Assembly: GCA_002340325.1 (NCBI GenBank)
Contig: DDLV01000087.1
Coordinates: 1 to 33,600, forward strand
DNA: 33,600 nt
Reading direction: 5' to 3'
DNA from: Glaciecola sp. UBA2563
GTDB taxonomy: Bacteria; Pseudomonadota; Gammaproteobacteria; Enterobacterales; Alteromonadaceae
Below the pieces are notes generated by a model that saw nothing but the letters and a program-made list of their open reading frames with translations, made no database searches and was not told the origin of the DNA. This document shows positions 26,560 to 33,600 of this stretch, piece after piece. The translations under genes and the position numbers were made by a program. Numbering within the stretch: the stretch's first letter is position 1; the number at the start of each line of letters is the position of its first letter.

Positions 26560-27636
26560 CTATTGTGGCAATTCAGAAGGCTGGCCAATTTGTTGTTCAA
26601 TAAAGAAAGTCAGTGTGTCGAGCATTTGTTGATGCAGCGGATTGGCCATTGGCACAGCGCATTCCTCTCTTACATCAACCATGGACTTTTTAAATGCAAT
26701 CCCATTTATCTGGACTTGATCAAGCACAAGGTCTGCATGGCATAGCGCATAGCTTTCATCTATTTTAAAAATGGTATGTTCTCCACTGACCGCGTTTGTC
26801 AAACGTTCAATACCAGAAAATAACGTGGTGGTGTCGGACATTGAATGCGCTGCGAATATAGGAAATTTCACTTCGTTGGTTTCCAAATAATCGCGTATAT
26901 CATAAATGACATCCATGAGTACAAGACCGGCATAGCTTGCAACTTTCGGGTACTTATATGGATTAGGCCCTTGCGTTTCATATTCGCCATCGAGCCATTT
27001 CGACAAGGTTTTAATGCCCCAGATACGTGACATGCTCTCTGCCGATGATGATAACTCAAGTGCGCCAGAAAAAGACAAAAGCGCCGTAATGTTGTCCGGA
27101 TTTCGAATACTGTACCATGTTGCGAAGGCGGCTCCGGTGCTGAATCCGCCAACAATTATTGGTTGTTCTGTTGAAGTGAAAATACGCATCACATCATTGA
27201 CGTGTTGATACCATCTCGCTTGCAACTGAGAATCTTGCATATCGTCATCAGCGTCGAGTTTTCCATGACCAGGTGTAAGCGGTACAACAATATTAAATTG
27301 ATTTCGGTGGAGATGTTCAGCAATGCTTCTGAAAAAAAAGGGGCTGTCACTAAGGCCATGAAATAGCACAATAGTGCCTTTACTGTCTTTTGCCCGAAGA
27401 ATATAAGGCGCGTTGCCTTCGTTTTTCAACGCGGTAGAGCATACTTTAAATTCATAGGCTTTCTGGTTGTTGCAACGATTAATCTCAGCCAATTCTTGCT
27501 CATAAATCGATTCAAATTTGGACAGCTGTTCGTCGGTGATGAGAGAGTATGCTAACTCAGAATGCATAAGGCCAACAAACATGATGGCACAGCTGAGAAA
27601 TATTTGGTTGTTGATGATTTTAAACACGGCTTTCAT
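26560..27636 (-). CDS. Exported alpha/beta hydrolase, function unknown
   Basis: The 358-residue product carries an N-terminal signal peptide (hydrophobic core about 12-23, likely cleavage after AYS at 29-31) and an alpha/beta hydrolase domain. The oxyanion segment FHGLSDSP (92-99), nucleophile elbow GGFSTGA (163-169, S166), acid D268 (SMSDTT) and H300 (CHADL) form a complete, correctly ordered triad resembling monoacylglycerol lipase-like esterases. Four cysteines in the mature part (C55, C66, C299, C326) could form disulfides in the periplasm. The ATG has a good AAAGG ribosome-binding site. It lies 90 bases downstream of prsR in the same direction, so it could be cotranscribed or driven from the short gap. 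The substrate cannot be told from sequence. Confidence 0.8.
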   Translation of the reverse strand: MKAVFKIINNQIFLSCAIMFVGLMHSELAYSLITDEQLSKFESIYEQELAEINRCNNQKAYEFKVCSTALKNEGNAPYILRAKDSKGTIVLFHGLSDSPFFFRSIAEHLHRNQFNIVVPLTPGHGKLDADDDMQDSQLQARWYQHVNDVMRIFTSTEQPIIVGGFSTGAAFATWYSIRNPDNITALLSFSGALELSSSAESMSRIWGIKTLSKWLDGEYETQGPNPYKYPKVASYAGLVLMDVIYDIRDYLETNEVKFPIFAAHSMSDTTTLFSGIERLTNAVSGEHTIFKIDESYALCHADLVLDQVQINGIAFKKSMVDVREECAVPMANPLHQQMLDTLTFFIEQQIGQPSELPQ

Positions 27637-27688
27637 TTACCTTTTTGTTTTTATACTTTCGCCATTCAGAAGCCATGCAGTAATTTTG

Positions 27689-27701
27689 ACACATTATGTG
27701 T
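27689..27701. promoter_or_regulatory. 13-bp palindrome upstream of the alpha/beta hydrolase gene
   Basis: ACACAT-T-ATGTGT is perfectly symmetric and sits 52 bases before the hydrolase ATG, in the gap after prsR. A TATAAA (minus strand, 27650-27655) lies between it and the gene, though without a good -35. The palindrome could be a regulator site. I did not recognise a sigma-54 (-24/-12) promoter in this gap. Confidence 0.3.
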
Positions 27702-27726
27702 TCTGTATTTCAGCGCCTTCTATTTT

Positions 27727-29085
27727 TTAGCTTTTTGTTTTTAACTCGTCTAATCCATATTTGTCAATTAATGAGTATAACGTCGGCCTTGTAACGCCCA
27801 ACAATTCTGAGGTTTTAGAAATATTTTGTTCAGCTTGCACGTATGCTTGCCTAATGGCCTTTGATTCAGCGATTTCTCGAACTTCGCGTAAGTTAAACAC
27901 TTGATTAATTTCTGATGTACCAAAAGAGTACAAACCTAAGTCATCAGCTGTCAAATGCGCTCCTTCGGCCAAAACGACTGCAGATTTTAACTTATTCTGC
28001 AGCTCTCTTATGTTTCCGTTCCATTTGTGCTGTCGCATTGCTTCAATCGCATCATCAGTAAACCCTTTCACTTTTGCGCCATATTCATCACAATATTGGT
28101 TCATAAACGTTTTCGCCAACAGAATGACATCATTTTCACGATCTCGCAAAGGTGGAATGACAATACTTATCTCGCCTATTCGGTAGAACAAGTCTTCCCT
28201 AAAGGTCTCTTGTTTTACCATTTCTTGTAAGTCTCGGTGAGTTGCACACACCACTCTAACATCAACAGGAAGCTCTTCCCTACCGCCTATTCGCTCGATA
28301 ACTCTTTCCTGCAGAAAGCGCAACATTTTGGCCTGCAAACCAAGCGGCATATCGCCGATCTCATCGAGAAAAAGCGTTCCGCCTTCAGCTGTTTCTATTT
28401 TGCCTTTGGTCGTTTTGTTTGCGCCTGTAAACGCACCTTTTTCATAACCGAAAAGTTCGGACTCTAGCAAGTTTTCTGGAATGGAGGCACAGTTTATTGC
28501 GACAAACCGCTTATCCCGGCGATTGCTCGTATTATGTATGGCACGCGCAAATACTTCTTTGCCGGTGCCGCTTTCACCCAACAGCAGTGTGCTAATATCT
28601 GTTTGCGAAATTTTTTCCGCCTTTCGCGCCACGCTGGTTATCGCATCACTGATACCGATTATGCCGCCCATAGCCGAATCTGGATTAGATAGTTTGCGGT
28701 TTTCTTTTTCAAGATTTGCCAGCACTGCGGCTCGCTGAATTATCAGATTCAGTATCTGTGTATCGATAGGTTTTTGATAATAGTCGTAAGCACCCAAATT
28801 AATTGCTTTCAGTGCATTCTCTCTATCATCGTTTCCAGTAACAACAATCACTTTTGTCGCTGGTGCCAATGTAAGTATTTCAGTTAATGCTTTAAGCCCT
28901 TCAGATGCATTAGCAGGGTCGGGAGGCAAACCCAAATCTAGGGTTACTACAGTAGGCTCAAATCGACGTAATTGGGTAATCGCACTTGCCCTATCAACTG
29001 CAAACACGACTTCGCTATCTGTCAATGCCCATTTTAATTGTTTTTGTATCCCTAGGTCATCATCCACAACAAGAATTTTATTCAT
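27727..29085 (-). CDS. prsR: PEP-CTERM-box sigma-54-dependent response regulator PrsR
   Basis: PrsR is an NtrC-type response regulator that activates sigma-54 promoters, typically of exopolysaccharide and PEP-CTERM/exosortase genes. The 452-residue product has a receiver domain (acidic pocket D8-D10, phosphoacceptor D50, T83, K105) and an AAA+ domain with Walker A GESGTGKE (170-177), the sigma-54-contacting GAFTGA (217-222) and Walker B TLFLDEIGD (237-245). A Fis-type helix-turn-helix follows near the C terminus (about 418-446, including SELLGVTRPTLY). The PEP-CTERM subtype is recognised from the overall sequence and its pairing with PrsK. The gene starts three bases after prsK, so kinase and regulator are made together. 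Its targets are not visible here. Confidence 0.88.
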   Translation of the reverse strand: MNKILVVDDDLGIQKQLKWALTDSEVVFAVDRASAITQLRRFEPTVVTLDLGLPPDPANASEGLKALTEILTLAPATKVIVVTGNDDRENALKAINLGAYDYYQKPIDTQILNLIIQRAAVLANLEKENRKLSNPDSAMGGIIGISDAITSVARKAEKISQTDISTLLLGESGTGKEVFARAIHNTSNRRDKRFVAINCASIPENLLESELFGYEKGAFTGANKTTKGKIETAEGGTLFLDEIGDMPLGLQAKMLRFLQERVIERIGGREELPVDVRVVCATHRDLQEMVKQETFREDLFYRIGEISIVIPPLRDRENDVILLAKTFMNQYCDEYGAKVKGFTDDAIEAMRQHKWNGNIRELQNKLKSAVVLAEGAHLTADDLGLYSFGTSEINQVFNLREVREIAESKAIRQAYVQAEQNISKTSELLGVTRPTLYSLIDKYGLDELKTKS

Positions 29086-29088
29086 TGA

Positions 29089-31119
29089 TTATACGTCCCA
29101 AGTGCCTGTTGGTAGTGTGATGTGAAAAGTCGTACCTTGATTTGGTGCGCTAGAAACTGACAGCGCCCCGCCAATTTCCTCAATGAACACTTTTGCATCA
29201 TACGCGCCAATGCCCATCCCAGCGTTCCCCTTGGTCGTTTCAAATGGTTTAAATAAGCGATTTTGAATGAATGACTCTGTCATGCCGATGCCATTATCTT
29301 GGATAGATATTAGGATATTTTCATCGTGTTCTATAGCTTGAATTTTTACTAAACCATTTTCGGAGGTTGCTTGCTGTGCATTATTTATTAGATGGAAAAG
29401 AATATTCGACATTTTTTCTGCGTCAATAAAGGCGTAAATTGTTGCCTTGTTTTCCAAAATGGGTATCGGCGCACTACTTTTACACTTTTCATCGATTACA
29501 CGTTCAATTATATCTGTTAGGTTTACTTTTGATACGTGAGTAGTGCTCTCTGGATTCTTTTGCATGAGCTGCTTCAACATTTTATCCATACGCACTTTTG
29601 TGTGACCAAGGGTTTCAAAAGTGTCATCAATAAACTCCGGGTTGTTTTTATGCTGCTGGGCATTACTCAAAATTAAATTCACTTGTGCGAGTACATTTTT
29701 TAAATCGTGCACTACAAAAGCAGACATTTTATTGAATGCATCAAACTTTGCGTTTTCAGCAAGTGCTTCTCTACTTTCTGCATTTAAGATATATGACGTT
29801 ATTTGTTCAGAGACGGCACTGATATAATCTCTTAGCTCCCAATTTAATGCTCTTTTATTATGGGGTTCTGAAGACATAGCCATGATTCCCCAAATCTTAT
29901 CGTTCGTCGTCATTGGAATAATTAGCTGGTACCTGCATTCGTTTATAATCTGACTCTTCATTGATAATGCTTCGTAGATTTCTGGTTTACCGGCGAGTTC
30001 ATCAACATCAATGATCCAGCATTTTTTTTCCAGAAAGGCAGCAAAGGCGTCCAGCATCGGATCTGAAATATAGGTTTGTGCGTCTGATGATTGCGCTACT
30101 ATCCGCATTTGAGTATCTTTCTTTTTGTAGAGTACACCTACACTATACCCTAGACTCGCTAACCAACCCTCGAGCGCTTTTTGATAAACATCTTCAATTC
30201 CATTAGGCAACGTTGCAAGCTGTTTTGTAAGCTTTACCCATTCAACGCGGTAATCAAACTGATTTGCATAAAAGTGTTTTGTAATGAACACTTTTACATT
30301 TGAACGGACTTGCTGTGACAATAATAATGCCGCTAAAAAAACCAATGCGATAAATGAAAAAGCAATCTGTATACCTGTACTCCAATCTCCTCCATAATAT
30401 TGAACGGCATATCCAATTATTCCCATTAATAGAAGATATACGCCTGCTATCATTAATAATGTGCTATGTAGCACTACTTCTCGACTGACAAAGATCTCTA
30501 TTCCCCAATGCGTTATCCTTCGCACAGCAATAAACAAAAATGGCAGGATTGCAAAAAAGATGTAACCTCTTGCGGCAAAGAAGTCCCAGCTGAGCGTGTT
30601 TAGCATTATTGCGTTTGTGTAAGTGACAAAATCAACTGTACCCATAACAGCGATAAAAATTACCAGCGGTTTAAAAGCCCATCGACTGGAACCCGCCTGT
30701 CTATAGACCAATTCCGTCATGACCAACATTTGCAATGCGATCAATGTGTGGATAATAAATTGAGATGTATTTGGAAGTATGTGAGTAATGTTGAGCACAA
30801 TTGCAATCGAAGGGAGTATTAACGCGATCAATGTATGTTGATTTACAAAAAACGCAGTAAAACTCTGGAGGCTAGATCGCAAGCAGGCTGACAAAAAAAT
30901 CACCCAACCAAGCTGCCGAACAGCATCGTACACAAGAATTTTTTCTTGGCCTAGACTCGGATCAAGGTAACTGATGTGACAAAGTGACCAAATCAACGTA
31001 ACAAGTGTTGCTAGCACCAAAAAGTGCTTGGCCAGTCCAGCTTTTTTCACCGTTAATAACAACAATAAAAAAAGCGCATACGAGAGCGCGGTCAGTCCAT
31101 ACCCTAGGTCAAAAAGCAA
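29089..31119 (-). CDS. prsK: PEP-CTERM system histidine kinase PrsK
   Basis: PrsK is the membrane sensor kinase partner of PrsR. The 676-residue product has about eight membrane helices (residues 1-270), a GAF-like domain (about 300-445), a phosphoacceptor helix with HDLKN (H471) and a HATPase domain with the N-box (LINNAQQA, 578-585), DNGIGM (608-613) and GMGIGAY (634-640). The start is TTG, forced by an in-frame stop 12 bases upstream and supported by AAGG at 8-base spacing. It begins five bases after the ketoacyl synthase gene stop and is followed at once by prsR, so the three form a probable operon. The signal sensed is unknown. No exosortase or PEP-CTERM protein is encoded in the window. 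Confidence 0.87.
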   Translation of the reverse strand: MLFDLGYGLTALSYALFLLLLLTVKKAGLAKHFLVLATLVTLIWSLCHISYLDPSLGQEKILVYDAVRQLGWVIFLSACLRSSLQSFTAFFVNQHTLIALILPSIAIVLNITHILPNTSQFIIHTLIALQMLVMTELVYRQAGSSRWAFKPLVIFIAVMGTVDFVTYTNAIMLNTLSWDFFAARGYIFFAILPFLFIAVRRITHWGIEIFVSREVVLHSTLLMIAGVYLLLMGIIGYAVQYYGGDWSTGIQIAFSFIALVFLAALLLSQQVRSNVKVFITKHFYANQFDYRVEWVKLTKQLATLPNGIEDVYQKALEGWLASLGYSVGVLYKKKDTQMRIVAQSSDAQTYISDPMLDAFAAFLEKKCWIIDVDELAGKPEIYEALSMKSQIINECRYQLIIPMTTNDKIWGIMAMSSEPHNKRALNWELRDYISAVSEQITSYILNAESREALAENAKFDAFNKMSAFVVHDLKNVLAQVNLILSNAQQHKNNPEFIDDTFETLGHTKVRMDKMLKQLMQKNPESTTHVSKVNLTDIIERVIDEKCKSSAPIPILENKATIYAFIDAEKMSNILFHLINNAQQATSENGLVKIQAIEHDENILISIQDNGIGMTESFIQNRLFKPFETTKGNAGMGIGAYDAKVFIEEIGGALSVSSAPNQGTTFHITLPTGTWDV

Positions 31120-31124
31120 GAATG

Positions 31125-32249
31125 CTACCTTTTACGCAATAATAGGCTACCAATTGAATAACCAGCCCCGAAGGAACAAATCAATCCGTAATCACCGACT
31201 TGTAAATCACGATTATGCAGATGAAAAGCAATAATTGAGCCTGCTGATGCAGTATTTGCGTATTCATCCAATACGATTGGGGCTTCGTCTTGTGTTGCAT
31301 CTTGACCTAACAAACGTTTACTAATCAAGACATTCATATTTACATTGGCTTGATGCAACCACCATCTGCGCAGGTCTTGTGGACTAAGCTCATGACTTGC
31401 GAGGTGCTCAGTTATGTGCGCAGCAGCAAGTGGACATACTTCTTTGAATACTCTGCGACCGGCTTGATGAAAAAGTTTATCTGCGGCATATGGCTCTTCA
31501 TCAGTAGCATATGTCATGTATCCGAAGTTTGACCTTATATTGTTGGAATACTGAGTCAACGCTTTTGTAGATAATATGTCATACATATTGGCACTTGACG
31601 CAGTAGCTTCGTTTTCGAGCACCGTCGCCGTTGCGACATCGCCAAAAATGAAATGACTATCTCTGTCTTTATAGTTGATTTGAGGTGAGACCAACTCAGG
31701 ATTAATAACTAATACCGCTTTTGCACTTCCTGCTTTGACCATTTCGTAACCGCGGTGCATACCGAAAGTCGCAGCTGAACAGGCCACCAGCATATCAAAA
31801 CCGAAGCCTTTAATACCCAGTGCTTGCTGGACTTCAATGGCGATTGCTGGATAAGCACGCTGTGTATAAGCACAAGATACAATCACAGCGTCTATGTCTG
31901 CGGCCGACTTATTTGCATTTTTCAGTGCATCCTCGGCTGCCTTTACCGCAATTTCGCCTTGATGAGAAAGCTCATTGTCAGGTCTTGGCGTAATGTTCGG
32001 CCGCATTCGTTCGATGTCTAACACTCCATCTTTACAATAGATGTAGCGACTTTTAATGCCTGATGCTTTTTCTACAAACTCAGCGGATGAAAGTGGTTTT
32101 GCCTGTTTTGTACCATCGCTGATCGCAGAGGAGTATCGTTGATTATGCCACTGGGCATATTCATTGTAGGCATCAACAAGCTCTTCATTACTAATACTGT
32201 AATCAGGCGTCCACAAACCCGAACCACTTAATACGACGTTATCGGACAT
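31125..32249 (-). CDS. 3-oxoacyl-ACP synthase III (KAS III) family protein
   Basis: This is a thiolase-fold condensing enzyme of the FabH class, which joins an acyl-CoA starter to malonyl-ACP. The 374-residue product has the full Cys-His-Asn triad: C157 in LVACSAATFG, H299 in WLHQAN and N332 in YANTASAG. It is longer than E. coli FabH (317) because of an N-terminal insertion around 25-95, and resembles the Pseudomonas PA3286-type enzymes (reported to act on octanoyl-CoA) rather than canonical FabH; that comparison is from memory. The ATG at MSDNVVLSG has an AAGAGG site; an ATG seven codons upstream lacks one. A good promoter precedes it, and prsK follows after five bases. The canonical fabH is normally with plsX/fabD, so this is probably a second, specialised copy. 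Confidence 0.83.
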   Translation of the reverse strand: MSDNVVLSGSGLWTPDYSISNEELVDAYNEYAQWHNQRYSSAISDGTKQAKPLSSAEFVEKASGIKSRYIYCKDGVLDIERMRPNITPRPDNELSHQGEIAVKAAEDALKNANKSAADIDAVIVSCAYTQRAYPAIAIEVQQALGIKGFGFDMLVACSAATFGMHRGYEMVKAGSAKAVLVINPELVSPQINYKDRDSHFIFGDVATATVLENEATASSANMYDILSTKALTQYSNNIRSNFGYMTYATDEEPYAADKLFHQAGRRVFKEVCPLAAAHITEHLASHELSPQDLRRWWLHQANVNMNVLISKRLLGQDATQDEAPIVLDEYANTASAGSIIAFHLHNRDLQVGDYGLICSFGAGYSIGSLLLRKR

Positions 32250-32292
32250 AATCCTCTTATCGACTCGCATGTATTTTGTTTACGTTGTCAAA

Positions 32293-32321
32293 ATAGTAGT
32301 GCGTCCAAAAGAAGATATCAA
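32293..32321 (-). promoter_or_regulatory. Candidate sigma-70 promoter for the KAS III-prsK-prsR operon
   Basis: On the minus strand TTGATA (32316-32321, 5/6 match) and TACTAT (32293-32298, 4/6) are exactly 17 bases apart, about 43 bases upstream of the ATG. The -35 directly abuts the inverted repeat that ends the oxyR side. Confidence 0.5.
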
Positions 32322-32322
32322 C

Positions 32323-32378
32323 ATTAGGGCGTGTTGACCTTTGTTCATTATTTAAGCAGCAGGTCAACACGCCCTAAT
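32323..32378. repeat. 18-bp perfect inverted repeat between oxyR and the KAS III gene
   Basis: ATTAGGGCGTGTTGACCT (32323-32340) faces its exact reverse complement (32361-32378) across a 20-base loop. The right arm includes the oxyR stop codon. Neither side has the T-run expected of an intrinsic terminator, although a stem this strong may still end or protect oxyR transcripts. Six bases, ATCAAC, occur both just left of the repeat (32317-32322) and overlapping its right edge (32377-32382), which could be a target-site duplication of a 54-base miniature element. Only one copy is present in this window. Confidence 0.6.
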
Positions 32379-33288
32379 CAACCTCTACGGATATCGGCAT
32401 AATTTTAGATAGGATTTTGCCAATATTTCGGAATAACTGAACGCGCGTTGTCCCAGTTCTCCAAACCAAGCCAATCTCTCTGTGTGCATTGTTTTCAGAA
32501 GGCATTGCCTCAACATCAGTTCCCGTCAATATCCCTTGCTTTAGTGCCATACTTGGTAGAAAACTATATCCAAGTTCACTATTGACCAGGGAAACAAGGG
32601 TATGGAGTGAACTCGCGCTGAGTGAACTAACCTGAGATTTATGGGCTAACCCACATGCACTGACAGCATGGTCTGTCATGCAATGTTCTTTTTGTAATAA
32701 AAAAATACTTTCATTGGGCAATTCATCAATGATTATTGTCTGATCAGAATCTGAAAGCTTGTCTTTATGCCCGATCAAATGGAACGGGTCTTTGCCGATA
32801 ATTAGCTGCCTGCAGCCACTTGTCTTTATTGGCAAAGCGAGCACCAAAAGGTCAAGTTCACCATCGCCTAGTTTTTCTAGAAGATTGTCAGTTGTATCTT
32901 CCGTAAGTTGTAGCGAAATCTTTGGTAGCACACTATTTATCTCCTGAATCATCGATTCAAAAATAAAAGGTGCGATAGTAGGGATTGCTCCCATACGCAA
33001 ATTCCCAGTCTGCCAATCCCCCATTGAAGTCGCAAAATCTATCCAGTCATTTGTATGACTCAACAGTATTTTACTTCGCTCGACCATGGCTTCACCAAAG
33101 TCCGTAAAAACAAAGGCTTTATGTTCTCTTTCTAGTAATTGATGGCCCAAACTATCTTCTAGGTTTTGGATTGCTGTGCTCAGCGTGGATTGACTCACGT
33201 TGCATTTTTGCGCAGCCTTCAAAAAGTGCTGTTCCTTATGCAGTACAGTCAAATAGTACAGGTGTTTTAAATTTGGAAATCGTGTCAC
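32374..33288 (-). CDS. oxyR: Hydrogen peroxide-sensing LysR-type regulator OxyR
   Basis: OxyR senses H2O2 through a reversible disulfide and activates peroxide defence genes. The 304-residue product (E. coli 305) has the N-terminal winged helix-turn-helix (about 3-62, with HFLKAAQKCNVSQSTLS) and a LysR substrate domain. The redox pair is present: C203 and C212 in HCMTDHAVSACG match the spacing of E. coli C199/C208 (nine residues), and the IPTIAPF segment (102-108) matches the family's IPTVGPY. The start is GTG, with GGATCG just upstream. It is followed by the inverted repeat that overlaps its stop codon and lies downstream of the phosphate transporter gene, from which it probably has its own promoter. 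Peroxide targets such as katG or ahpC are not in the window. Confidence 0.9.
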   Translation of the reverse strand: MTRFPNLKHLYYLTVLHKEQHFLKAAQKCNVSQSTLSTAIQNLEDSLGHQLLEREHKAFVFTDFGEAMVERSKILLSHTNDWIDFATSMGDWQTGNLRMGAIPTIAPFIFESMIQEINSVLPKISLQLTEDTTDNLLEKLGDGELDLLVLALPIKTSGCRQLIIGKDPFHLIGHKDKLSDSDQTIIIDELPNESIFLLQKEHCMTDHAVSACGLAHKSQVSSLSASSLHTLVSLVNSELGYSFLPSMALKQGILTGTDVEAMPSENNAHREIGLVWRTGTTRVQLFRNIGKILSKIMPISVEVD

Positions 33289-33321
33289 TTAGCGATCCAT
33301 TTACAGTCCACTTTTAACCAG

Positions 33322-33327
33322 ATTATA
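33322..33327 (-). promoter_or_regulatory. Candidate -10 box for oxyR
   Basis: A perfect minus-strand TATAAT lies 34 bases before the oxyR GTG, in the 64-base gap after the transporter gene. No clear -35 hexamer stands at 16-18 bases, which would fit an activator-assisted promoter. It was found by eye only. Confidence 0.4.
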
Positions 33328-33352
33328 GTTTAGCGGAAAAACCGAACATCTA

Positions 33353-33600
33353 CTAAATCCCAAAAGCGAATGTAAGCATGTAGAATATTATGATAGACAA
33401 CGTTGCGCCTGCTGGAAGCGTTATTATCCAAGATGTCACAATGGTCTTGATAACTTTCCCATCTACTGCAGCGACGCCTTGTGCTATCCCAACACCTAGC
33501 ACAGCCCCCACCAGTGTCTGCGTCGTCGAGATTGGAAGACCGGTACCAGATGCAACCAAAACAGTCGTTGCCGCTGCCAATTCAGCGGCAAACCCTCTAG
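33353..33600 (-). CDS. Inorganic phosphate transporter, PiT family (C-terminal part)
   Basis: This is the last 82 codons of a gene that runs off the right edge of the window; the visible frame opens RGFAAELAAATTVL and has no stop to the edge. GFAAELAAATTVLVASGTGLP, followed by ISTTQTLVGAVLGVG, is the characteristic C-terminal repeat of PiT-family sodium- or proton-coupled phosphate permeases (usual motif GLPVSTTHTLVG). Two membrane helices follow, and the protein ends shortly after. The glutamine in STTQT, where STTHT is usual, is a known variant position. Whether it forms an operon with a PhoU-like DUF47 gene, as is common, cannot be seen. Confidence 0.85.
   Translation of the reverse strand, partial: RGFAAELAAATTVLVASGTGLPISTTQTLVGAVLGVGIAQGVAAVDGKVIKTIVTSWIITLPAGATLSIIIFYMLTFAFGI

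Noticed and set aside
32250..32270. The upstream ATG as start of the KAS III gene.
   Set aside because: It has no ribosome-binding site, while the ATG seven codons later has AAGAGG and yields the usual family N terminus.
1..33600. A CRISPR array, prophage, transposase, toxin-antitoxin pair or biosynthetic cluster.
   Set aside because: I found no evenly spaced direct repeats, integrase or transposase motifs, and nearly all coding space is filled by recognised core genes.

Overview
This window looks like a chromosomal housekeeping region of a gammaproteobacterium, most likely from the Alteromonadales (Alteromonas/Glaciecola-like). That placement is inferred from the gene order, the gammaproteobacterial proteins ZapD, YacG and OxyR, the mid-to-low GC content by eye, and the PrsK/PrsR pair. 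No sequence search was run. Almost all of the coding DNA can be assigned to known families. I found no CRISPR array, rRNA, tRNA, IS transposase or phage gene.

Layout. (1) Positions 1-2750, plus strand: coaE, zapD, yacG and a YacG-coupled aspartoacylase-family hydrolase. (2) 2766-8202, minus strand: mutT, secA, an anchored M23 peptidase and lpxC, with a gene-poor stretch between the peptidase and lpxC. (3) 8339-25220, minus strand: a complete, unbroken dcw cluster in the order (transcription direction) mraZ, rsmH, ftsL, ftsI, murE, murF, mraY, murD, ftsW, murG, murC, ddlB, ftsQ, ftsA, ftsZ. From mraZ to ftsQ the genes overlap or lie within a few bases of each other. (4) 25221-25599: the mra control region, with four 5-mers at an exact 10-bp period that match the MraZ operator pattern, and an intrinsic terminator closing the gene upstream. 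(5) 25600-32249, minus strand: a stand-alone SapC-family gene, an exported alpha/beta hydrolase, and a putative operon of a ketoacyl-ACP synthase III-like enzyme, histidine kinase PrsK and sigma-54 regulator PrsR. PrsK/PrsR are the two-component system associated with exosortase/PEP-CTERM surface systems. (6) 32374-33600, minus strand: oxyR and the 3' end of a PiT phosphate transporter gene, with an 18-bp perfect inverted repeat running into the end of oxyR.

How the genes work together. Region 3 makes the lipid II precursors (MurC-F, Ddl, MraY, MurG), polymerises and crosslinks septal peptidoglycan (FtsW, FtsI) and builds the divisome (FtsL, FtsQ, FtsA, FtsZ). ZapD and YacG at the left end, LpxC (lipid A) and SecA (export) add division, topology, envelope and secretion functions. 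Region 5 probably senses and regulates a surface or exopolysaccharide programme whose exosortase and target genes lie outside this window.

Nothing here is a clearly new biological system. The points most worth a second look are the four-box mra operator, the fabH-like/prsK/prsR linkage without an exosortase nearby, the palindromic element at the oxyR 3' end with possible 6-bp flanking duplications, and the orphan SapC gene insulated beside the dcw cluster.
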